64,000 nucleotides of DNA from Pseudoflavonifractor sp. (GTDB lineage: Bacteria > Bacteroidota > Bacteroidia > Bacteroidales > Muribaculaceae). The notes below the pieces were generated by a model that saw only the letters and a program-made list of their open reading frames with translations, ran no database searches and was not told the origin of the DNA. The position numbers and the translations under genes are program-made. This document shows positions 46,602 to 53,740 of the stretch, piece by piece (position 1 is the stretch's first letter; every line of letters begins with the position of its first letter). The stretch lies in contig JAMPAQ010000001.1 of assembly GCA_023667145.1 (NCBI GenBank), positions 1,502,856 through 1,566,855 on the forward strand, in the 5' to 3' direction.

Positions 46602-47792
46602 TTACAGTCTCTCATTTGCCCGAGCAATCGCCTGATTGAGGTCATTTATTATATCCTCAGTATCCTCAAGGCCGATTGAGAGCCTTATGGTTGTCGGTAG
46701 TATATCCATTGATTTGCGCTGTTCAGCCGAGAGCGGTCCGAATATGGTACTTGTGGGATGAATGGCAAGCGTTCGGTTGTCAAACAGGTTTGTCGCCCTG
46801 TGTATCATGTTCAACGAGTCAATGAAGCGGAAACAGGTCGGCTCGTCGGCCAAGTCAAAAGTCACCATAGCGCCGCCTTTCTCTCCATACAGGCGTGTGA
46901 ACACCTCATGATAGGGATGGGTTGTCAACGATGGATATTTGACATCCCTTACCCATGGATTATTTTCCAACGCCCTGGCCACAATGAGGGCCGATGACGA
47001 TTGGCGGTCATAACGTACCTGCAATGTCTCCATACCCAGTGTCTGCATATAGGCTGCATGGGGAGTCATATACCCTCCCAAGTTAAACACGGCGTCTTTC
47101 TTGATTCTATTGCTTATCTCCGGGAAATGTCCGTAATCTATTATCAGTCCACCAAGGCTTGTTGCCCCTCCTGATATGTATTTTGTAGAGGAGACTACTT
47201 GAAAATCAAGACCTATCGCCTTGCCGTCAAATTGTGTGAATGGTATCATTGTGGTATCTGCTATGACAGGTATGCCGAGCGGTCTTGCTATTTTGGATAT
47301 TGCCGGTATATCTGCGACCTCTGTCTGCGGATTGGTGACGCTCTCAAGAAATATGCAGCACGTGTCCGAATCAACGGCATCAGCTATTGCATCAGTATCT
47401 GTAAGGTCGACAAGACGCGCCTCTACTCCAAATCTCTTTAGTGTATTGGTGAGCAGCATATATGTGTTCCCAAACATGTGACGCGAGGTAACTATATTTT
47501 TCCCTGCTGCCGACACACACATGAGCATAGCGCTTATGGCTGACATGCCCGAAGTGAACGCGCTCACCTCAGCCGCCCCGGAGACGGTTCTGACAATGTT
47601 CTCAAGATGAGTTACTGTAGGATTTAGCACTCGGGAATAGTCTGGGGCATCAATGCGGCCACAAAAGGCATCAGACATTATGGCTGCGTTGTCAAACTCA
47701 AATGCGAGGCAATTGTATACCGGCATCTGTAATGCGTCGTATGCGTCGCGACGCTGATAAGGTGTGTGGATTGTCTTTGTAATATCTTTCAT
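46602..47792 (-). CDS. Cys/Met-metabolism PLP enzyme (trans-sulfuration family)
   Basis: Start chosen at ATG 47792 (MKDITKTIHTPYQRRD), 396 residues; the frame opens earlier but would overlap bioB. Family motifs: RVLNPTVTHLENIV, SGMSAISAMLM, ESVTNPQTEVADI, VIADTTMIP, and the PLP lysine in SSTKYISGG. It could be O-acetylhomoserine sulfhydrylase, cystathionine gamma-synthase or methionine gamma-lyase; the Tyr/Arg pattern around RVLNPT does not settle which. It lies 52 bp after bioB on the same strand. Confidence 0.88.
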   Translation of the reverse strand: MKDITKTIHTPYQRRDAYDALQMPVYNCLAFEFDNAAIMSDAFCGRIDAPDYSRVLNPTVTHLENIVRTVSGAAEVSAFTSGMSAISAMLMCVSAAGKNIVTSRHMFGNTYMLLTNTLKRFGVEARLVDLTDTDAIADAVDSDTCCIFLESVTNPQTEVADIPAISKIARPLGIPVIADTTMIPFTQFDGKAIGLDFQVVSSTKYISGGATSLGGLIIDYGHFPEISNRIKKDAVFNLGGYMTPHAAYMQTLGMETLQVRYDRQSSSALIVARALENNPWVRDVKYPSLTTHPYHEVFTRLYGEKGGAMVTFDLADEPTCFRFIDSLNMIHRATNLFDNRTLAIHPTSTIFGPLSAEQRKSMDILPTTIRLSIGLEDTEDIINDLNQAIARANERL

Positions 47793-47844
47793 AATTGGTC
47801 TATATTTGCTGGATGCGTAAAATAAACATTTGTTTTTCGATGGG

Positions 47845-48810
47845 TTATTTTGAGACACTATACCCGGCCTCATCAAACATTTTGTAATCCTCCGAGACCT
47901 TGTTGCCTATGGTGGTAAGCATATCGCCCACGAGTGCGCCGTTCATTCCTCCGCGCAAAATCCGCGACATTGCTTCGTATGATAGCCGTGCCCGCCCACC
48001 GGCAAAGTGTAGAGTGCATTTTGGCGCGACCAATCTCATGAGAGCTACCGACCGCGTGATCTCCTCCTCTGTTATTTGGTCTATTGACTCAAGGGGCGTT
48101 CCCTTTATCGGTTGCAATATGTTTATTGGTATTGATGAGGCTCCGGCATCCCGTGCCATCATGGCAAGCTCAAGGCGGTCGCGCATGGACTCGCCCATAC
48201 CGATTATTCCGCCACAGCACACCTTAAATCCTATCTCCTTTGCGGTACGTATGGTCTTCAGCTTATCTTCGATGGTATGCGTCGAACATAGTTTGGGAAA
48301 ATAAGATGCCGAGGTCTCAAGATTGCAGTGATATTTGCGCACACCGGCATCCCACAATTGTTGTAGCTGCTCCCTATCGAGAAGACCCATGGACGCACAT
48401 AGATTCACGCCTCCCTTTGCTGCCGCCTCTTTATAGAGCTTGCAAAAATATGCCATGTGCGATGGCATGACCTTTCTGCCGCTTGTGACGAGGGAGAAGC
48501 AACTCACTCCCCGTTTGCGGTTTGCATTGAAAGCCGCCATCATTTCATCATGGGGGATGTATTCATATTCATTGACGCCGGTCTTATGGTGGGCTGATTG
48601 AGCACACCATTTACAATCCTCCCCGCAGCGCCCGCTGCGTGCATTGACTATAGAGCATGTATGTATCTCGTTACCACACCATTTCTGCCTTATCTCGTCG
48701 GCAGCTTCGCATAATTCATCGGTTGAGCATGTCGCGTTGAGTCCCATCGCGTCGTCTATTGATGCCGGTATGCCATAGTCAATCGCTTGTTGTTTTATTT
48801 GGTTGAGCAT
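47845..48810 (-). CDS. bioB: Biotin synthase
   Basis: Radical SAM enzyme inserting sulfur into dethiobiotin. Start chosen at ATG 48810 (MLNQIKQQAIDYGIPAS), 321 residues; an upstream TTG at 48840 is less likely. The radical SAM cluster is CGEDCKWCAQS, with later CNLETS, GGIIGMGE and INILQPIKGTPL (about 225-237) and FAGGRARL near the C-terminus. The residue before the cluster (SGRCGEDC) differs from the more common SGACPEDC. No other bio genes are adjacent; its neighbours handle sulfur. Confidence 0.95.
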   Translation of the reverse strand: MLNQIKQQAIDYGIPASIDDAMGLNATCSTDELCEAADEIRQKWCGNEIHTCSIVNARSGRCGEDCKWCAQSAHHKTGVNEYEYIPHDEMMAAFNANRKRGVSCFSLVTSGRKVMPSHMAYFCKLYKEAAAKGGVNLCASMGLLDREQLQQLWDAGVRKYHCNLETSASYFPKLCSTHTIEDKLKTIRTAKEIGFKVCCGGIIGMGESMRDRLELAMMARDAGASSIPINILQPIKGTPLESIDQITEEEITRSVALMRLVAPKCTLHFAGGRARLSYEAMSRILRGGMNGALVGDMLTTIGNKVSEDYKMFDEAGYSVSK

Positions 48811-48855
48811 TTGTAATGTTTTTGAACTATTATTAAACAACCTCTAATAATCGCA

Positions 48856-49593
48856 CTATTTAGATGGTAATGCCAGCGTGTTGAATTGCATGGTGATACC
48901 ATCGAAGACAAGAAGTCTGTTGACAAGCAAATCCCCTGTCCCCGCAAGATATTTGATTGCTTCTGTCGCCTGGAGAGATCCTATGACCCCGACAACAGTG
49001 TTCAGGATTCCTGTTATCGCACACGGTTCGTTATCATCGGGATAATCATTCCCAAAAAATGCACGGATGTCTCCCGACCCCGGGATATGCGTGAACACCT
49101 GTCCGCTGAATCGTGACACGGCCCCGAATATAAACGGTTTCCCCAACTCCACGCACGCGTCATTTATGAGCAAACGCGTGTCAAAGTTATCCGTGCAGTC
49201 CATTATCAGGTCATAGCCCGAGAAAATTTCCGATACATTTTCGGAGTCCAGATACAACTCATATGGTGTAACGGATATTTCAGGATTCAGGGCCGTCATG
49301 GCATTGCGTGCCGATATGACCTTGGGTGTGCCGAGGTCTGCCGTGGAGTGTATGATCTGGCGTTGCAGGTTGCCGAGTGATACTTTGTCGGCATCCACGA
49401 GGCCGATATTGCCTACTCCCGCTGCTGCGAGATAGAGGGCCACGGGACTGCCCAGCCCTCCGGCTCCCACGATCAGCACCTTGCCGTGGCATATAGCCGA
49501 TTGCCCCGGACTGTCAATCTCGCATAGTGATATGTGGCCGCGATAGCGGTCAAGCTGTTCTTTACTGAATTTACAAAGTTCTGACATCTCCAT
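48856..49593 (-). CDS. ThiF/MoeB/HesA-family E1-like adenylyltransferase lacking zinc cysteines
   Basis: A 245-residue protein that would adenylate the C-terminus of a ubiquitin-like sulfur carrier. The nucleotide site is VLIVGAGGLGSPVALYLAAAGVG (about 39-61), with LGNLQRQIIH and DCTDNFDTRLLINDAC. The catalytic Cys aligned with ThiF is in EPCAITGIL. The two CxxC zinc motifs of ThiF/MoeB are absent: the first position reads GDIRAFF and the C-terminus ends before the second. No ThiS/MoaD-like carrier gene is adjacent. It begins the ThiF-like, bioB, Cys/Met order on the minus strand. Confidence 0.88.
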   Translation of the reverse strand: MEMSELCKFSKEQLDRYRGHISLCEIDSPGQSAICHGKVLIVGAGGLGSPVALYLAAAGVGNIGLVDADKVSLGNLQRQIIHSTADLGTPKVISARNAMTALNPEISVTPYELYLDSENVSEIFSGYDLIMDCTDNFDTRLLINDACVELGKPFIFGAVSRFSGQVFTHIPGSGDIRAFFGNDYPDDNEPCAITGILNTVVGVIGSLQATEAIKYLAGTGDLLVNRLLVFDGITMQFNTLALPSK

Positions 49594-49611
49594 TATATAT
49601 ATTACTGAAAA

Positions 49612-49666
49612 CCCGGAGTTGACGCGGACGACGGTTACACCGTCAGTCTCGGGTCGCTACTCCGGG
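49612..49666 (-). terminator. Branched hairpin after the TPR gene
   Basis: Outer arms CCCGGAGT/ACTCCGGG (49612-49619 and 49659-49666) enclose an inner 6-bp hairpin (49630-49635 with 49639-49644). On the minus strand it ends in TTTTC, so it may terminate the TPR transcript before the ThiF-like gene. Confidence 0.55.
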
Positions 49667-49712
49667 CTTTAGGATATGTTATGACAATAAATGGCCTTGA
49701 TGGCCGGGGATA

Positions 49713-50948
49713 TTAGTATCCGCGCTCAAGTTGTTCGAGCTCTGCTCCCATGTTCAGGTCATAGTAGAGTCGACGCAACAGCTGCTTGTAGTCGTTGTTG
49801 GTCTCGTCGAGCTGGTATGCCTTCTCAAGGTAAGGAAGTGCTTGCTTCAGCAGGGGAACCACCTGCTCGTTGTGCACCTTGTTATATGCGGCCTGGTCAA
49901 GGTTTGACGCACCCTCGCTGATTGTAGCGGCCTGAATGTAGGTCATACGGCCAAGGTCATACTGGTTTTTGGCTACCTCGGGAGCGGTCTCGGCGGCACG
50001 CTTGTAGTAGGCGACAGCCTGCTCGGGCTGCTTCTGTGCCTCGTAGAGCACTCCCATCACGTTGAGGAGCTGGGCGTTCGAGGGGTCAGCCTGGATTGCC
50101 TGCTCAAGCAGTTGCTGGGCCTCGGGATACTGCTCCTTCATGATGAGGTCATTGATGATGATTGAGATGTACTTCACGTCATCCTTGCCGTAGAGGGCAT
50201 TGGCTTTCTTGGCTATCTCGACGATACGTGCGTCATTCTTGAGATTGGCGGCCACACTCATGGCATAGTCATACAGTTGCTTGTCGTTGTATCCGAGTTG
50301 CATCGCACGCTCAAATGCCTTGTCAGCATCAACAAGGTTCTCGTTCTGCCAGTCGGCGATACCCTTGAAAAACAAGATCTGTCCCGCTACGGTATCGGCA
50401 GGTGCCTTGGGAGCTGACTTGCCGAGCATCTGGTTGCCGGGCATGTCTGCATAGATGCCCCAAGCCTTGGCTGCGCCGCCGTAGTCCTTTTCGTCATAGA
50501 GGAACTGGCCGGCGTTGAGGAAGTCGTTGTAGTGTCCCGTGATGGCGTTCACTATATCCTTTGAGTACTTGGTCTTGGTCTTTACGCTGCCATCCTTGTT
50601 GAGCTTGGGCGTACCGTCTTTCTGCAATTCGGGTACGGTGTCAAGGGGAAGGGCTGTGATGAAATACTCATAACCCTGCACGAGTGAGTTACCCATGTCC
50701 TTGCCGCTGACACTCTGGCCGAGGGCTTTCTTGCCGTAGAGGTTGTCAAAGTTCTCAAACTCCTTCTTTCCGGCCACATACCATGTGTATGCGTCATTCA
50801 TGCTCTCAGGGTTGGTGAGCGCGGGCGCGATTAGGGCGCGGGCGTTGGCGATGTCACCTGCACGCTCGGCTTCCTTTACTGCGCTGATTTGTGCCGTTGC
50901 TCCGGCCGCAGTCAAAAGGCAAACGCTTAAAATACTTAGATTTTTCAT
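49713..50948 (-). CDS. Exported tetratricopeptide-repeat protein
   Basis: A 411-residue protein with a signal peptide (MKNLSILSVCLLTAAGATAQ), so probably periplasmic. Helical repeats run from about residue 180 to the end, including YPEAQQLLEQAIQADPSNAQLLNVMGVLYEAQKQPEQAVAYYKRAAE spread over residues 272-320, a clear TPR array, and a final ALPYLEKAYQLDETNNDYKQLLRRLYY region. The partner is unknown. It lies 42 bp downstream of gyrA on the same strand and is probably cotranscribed. Confidence 0.88.
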   Translation of the reverse strand: MKNLSILSVCLLTAAGATAQISAVKEAERAGDIANARALIAPALTNPESMNDAYTWYVAGKKEFENFDNLYGKKALGQSVSGKDMGNSLVQGYEYFITALPLDTVPELQKDGTPKLNKDGSVKTKTKYSKDIVNAITGHYNDFLNAGQFLYDEKDYGGAAKAWGIYADMPGNQMLGKSAPKAPADTVAGQILFFKGIADWQNENLVDADKAFERAMQLGYNDKQLYDYAMSVAANLKNDARIVEIAKKANALYGKDDVKYISIIINDLIMKEQYPEAQQLLEQAIQADPSNAQLLNVMGVLYEAQKQPEQAVAYYKRAAETAPEVAKNQYDLGRMTYIQAATISEGASNLDQAAYNKVHNEQVVPLLKQALPYLEKAYQLDETNNDYKQLLRRLYYDLNMGAELEQLERGY

Positions 50949-50990
50949 GCTTTTGGTATTACGTTGTTAGAAAAATACTGTTTGTTGAAT

Positions 50991-53582
50991 TTATTGGTTG
51001 ATGTCTTCATCCTCTTCATCAGTGATGTCGTCTGACTCATCGTTGGATTCCTCGTCAATCTCGATTACCTCCTCCGAGATTTCAAGCACCTCCTGTTCCG
51101 ACTCGTCCACGAGTACGTCACTGTCGGTCTCCTCATCGGGGTCGGAATCTACGCAGCATACCGATGCTATCTCGTCGTTGCGCTTCTCAAGATTGATCAG
51201 GCGCACACCCTGGGTGGCGCGACCCATGACGCGTATATCGGCAACCTTGATGCGCAGCGTGATGCCTGAGCGGTTGATGATCACGAGATCGTTGTCATCG
51301 TTCACGCTCTTTATCGCCACGAGACGACCCGTCTTGTCGGTCACGTTTATAGTCTTGACACCCTTTCCTCCTCGGTTGGTTATGCGGTATCCGTCGAGGG
51401 TGGAGCGTTTGCCGTATCCCTTCTCCGAGATAACCATAACGTTATTTTCAGTATCGGGGTTCATACATATCATGCCCACTACCTCATCGTCGCCGCCGTC
51501 GAGGGTCATGCCACGCACGCCGGTTGACATTCGTCCCATCTCGCGCACCTTGCTCTCATGGAAGCGTATCGCACGTCCGTTGCGGTTGGCCATCAGCACT
51601 TCCGAGTTGCCGTCGGTCAGTTCTACCTGTATCAGCTGGTCGTCCTCGCGTATGATAATAGCGTTCACACCGTTTGCCCTCGGGCGCGAGTATGCCTCAA
51701 GGCTCGTTTTCTTGATTACACCTTTCTTGGTACAGAACACGAGATTGTGAGATGTGACAAACTCCTTGTCGTCAAGTTTCTTAACCCTGATGAATGCGTT
51801 TACCGCATCGTCAGGCTCTATGCTGAGCAGGTTTTGTATCGCACGCCCCTTGGTGTTCTTGGCACCCTCGGGGATGTCATATACCTTGAGCCAGTAGCAC
51901 CGTCCCTTCTTGGTGAAAAACAGCATGTAGTTGTGCATCGAGGCCGGATAGATGTACTCGATGAAGTCCTCGTCGCGTGTGTCGCTGCCCTTGGCTCCGA
52001 CACCTCCACGGTTTTGAGCGCGGAACTCCGTAAGCGGCGTGCGCTTTATATATCCCATGTGGGATATGGTGATGATCATCTCGTCATCGGCATAGAAATC
52101 CTCGGCGTTGAAGTCTCCGGCGGTGTAGTCGATGTCGGTCATACGCTTGTCGCCATACTTGTCGCGTATCTCTATCAGCTCCTCTTTTATAAGGTTGCGG
52201 CAAACCTCGTCGTTTGACAGGATTTCCTCCAGTCGCGCTATGAGTTGCATGATCTCCTCGTAGCTGAGGCGCAGCTTATCCTGCTCCATGTGTGCGAGTT
52301 CACGCAGTCGCATCTCGACTATGGCCTTGGTCTGCGCGTCCGATAGCCCGAACCGCTCCGACAGGCGTGCGCGCGCATCCTCGCCCGAGTCAGCGCCGCG
52401 TATAATCTTTATAACCTCGTCTATGTGGTCTGACGCGATGATGAGTCCCTCAAGTATGTGGGCACGGTCACGTGCCTTGCGCAGCTCAAAATTGGTGCGC
52501 CTGATCACCACATCATGACGGTGAGCGATGAAAGCCTCGATGATTTCCTTGAGGTTTAGCGTGCGGGGACGCCCGTTGACAAGCGCCACATTGTTGACGC
52601 TGAACGACGACTGCATGGCAGTCATCTTGTAGAGCTTGTTGAGCACCACATTGGCGTTTGCATCGCTCTTGAGCGTGATGACTATGCGCATACCCGAGTA
52701 GTCGCTCTCGTCGTTGAGGTCGGCTATGCCGTCAATCTTCTTGTCGTTGACAAACTCCGCTATATATTTTATAAGCTCAGCCTTGTTTACGCCGTATGGT
52801 ATCTCGGTGACGACGATATTCTCATGGTTGGCCTCCTGCTCTATCTCGGCCTTTGCGCGTATCACGATGCGTCCGCGCCCGGTCTCGTAGGCTTCCTTGA
52901 CACCGTTATAGCCATATATCGTTCCGCCGGTCGGGAAGTCCGGGGCGGTGATGTGCTTCATCAGTTCGGGTATCGTAAGCTCGGGGTTGTCAATCAGCGC
53001 CACGCATCCGTTGATGGCCTCGGTGAGGTTGTGGGGCGGCATGTTGGTCGCCATACCCACGGCTATACCTGCCGCACCGTTGACAAGCAGTGTCGGTATA
53101 CGGGTAGGCAGCACGACCGGCTCCTCGCGTGAGTTATCATACGTGGGCTGGAAATCGACAGTCTCCGACTCTATGTCGCGGAGCATCTCCTCCCCTATCT
53201 TCTGCAATCTCACCTCGGTGTAACGCATGGCGGCAGGTCCGTCGCCATCGACCGACCCGAAGTTCCCGTGTCCGTCGACGAGCATGTATCTCATCGACCA
53301 TGGCTGGGCCATGCGCACGACAGTGAAATACACCGACGAGTCTCCATGCGGATGGTACTTACCAAGCACCTCTCCCACTATACTGGCCGACTTCTTGTGT
53401 GGCCTGTCTGAGTTGTTTCCCATGACATTCATTCCGTAGAGCACGCGGCGATGCACCGGCTTCATTCCGTCTCTGACATCAGGGAGGGCTCGCGACACGA
53501 TTACCGACATCGAATAGTCGATATATGCCGACTTCATCTCATTTTCGATGTTGATTTTTAGAATACGATCTTCTTCCAACAT
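50991..53582 (-). CDS. gyrA: DNA gyrase subunit A
   Basis: The 863-residue breakage-reunion subunit. The N-terminal domain has RALPDVRDGMKPVHRRVLYGM and the quinolone region KYHPHGDSSVYFTVVRMAQ, followed by the active-site Tyr in AAMRYTEVRL. The Ser at the usual quinolone position is present and Phe occupies the position of E. coli Asp87, which I believe is usual for Bacteroidales. The GyrA box QNRGGVGAKG and beta-pinwheel blades follow. The last 50 residues are highly acidic (Glu/Asp/Ser), a common GyrA tail. Confidence 0.97.
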   Translation of the reverse strand: MLEEDRILKINIENEMKSAYIDYSMSVIVSRALPDVRDGMKPVHRRVLYGMNVMGNNSDRPHKKSASIVGEVLGKYHPHGDSSVYFTVVRMAQPWSMRYMLVDGHGNFGSVDGDGPAAMRYTEVRLQKIGEEMLRDIESETVDFQPTYDNSREEPVVLPTRIPTLLVNGAAGIAVGMATNMPPHNLTEAINGCVALIDNPELTIPELMKHITAPDFPTGGTIYGYNGVKEAYETGRGRIVIRAKAEIEQEANHENIVVTEIPYGVNKAELIKYIAEFVNDKKIDGIADLNDESDYSGMRIVITLKSDANANVVLNKLYKMTAMQSSFSVNNVALVNGRPRTLNLKEIIEAFIAHRHDVVIRRTNFELRKARDRAHILEGLIIASDHIDEVIKIIRGADSGEDARARLSERFGLSDAQTKAIVEMRLRELAHMEQDKLRLSYEEIMQLIARLEEILSNDEVCRNLIKEELIEIRDKYGDKRMTDIDYTAGDFNAEDFYADDEMIITISHMGYIKRTPLTEFRAQNRGGVGAKGSDTRDEDFIEYIYPASMHNYMLFFTKKGRCYWLKVYDIPEGAKNTKGRAIQNLLSIEPDDAVNAFIRVKKLDDKEFVTSHNLVFCTKKGVIKKTSLEAYSRPRANGVNAIIIREDDQLIQVELTDGNSEVLMANRNGRAIRFHESKVREMGRMSTGVRGMTLDGGDDEVVGMICMNPDTENNVMVISEKGYGKRSTLDGYRITNRGGKGVKTINVTDKTGRLVAIKSVNDDNDLVIINRSGITLRIKVADIRVMGRATQGVRLINLEKRNDEIASVCCVDSDPDEETDSDVLVDESEQEVLEISEEVIEIDEESNDESDDITDEEDEDINQ

Positions 53583-53627
53583 TTGTTATAATGACGTGTT
53601 AATATCTCTATTTTGTTAATTAATATA

Positions 53628-53660
53628 CAAAGATACAAATAAGTCGGGAGTAACGCCAAA
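53628..53660 (-). promoter_or_regulatory. Bacteroidetes-type promoter for gyrA
   Basis: On the minus strand: TTTG (53660-53657), a 21-nt spacer and TATCTTTG (53635-53628), 46 bp upstream of the gyrA start. It is divergent from the clpC element. Confidence 0.8.
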
Positions 53661-53685
53661 TTTCACATCGTTTTTGGCACGATTT

Positions 53686-53701
53686 TGGCATAATTATTGC
53701 A
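53686..53701 (+). promoter_or_regulatory. Sigma-54-like -24/-12 element upstream of clpC
   Basis: TGGCAT, five bases, TTGCA: GG (53687-53688) and GC (53699-53700) are exactly 10 nt apart as in RpoN promoters. The predicted start near 53712 leaves a leader of about 30 nt. No Bacteroidetes TAnnTTTG box is apparent for clpC. Confidence 0.5.
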
Positions 53702-53740
53702 AACTGTATATTATATCGCTTGCTAATACGTTAATAGAAT

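Noticed and set aside
47793-47876. Longer N-terminus of the Cys/Met PLP enzyme
   Set aside because: It would overlap the bioB end and adds a low-complexity sequence unlike the family; ATG at 47792 fits better.
49612-49666. tRNA or riboswitch
   Set aside because: No T-loop, anticodon arm or known riboswitch core; a branched hairpin near a gene end is the simpler reading.
53320-53410. GyrA quinolone-resistance change (Phe at the Asp87 position)
   Set aside because: By recollection Phe here is usual in Bacteroidales GyrA, and the Ser at position 83 is retained, so resistance cannot be claimed.
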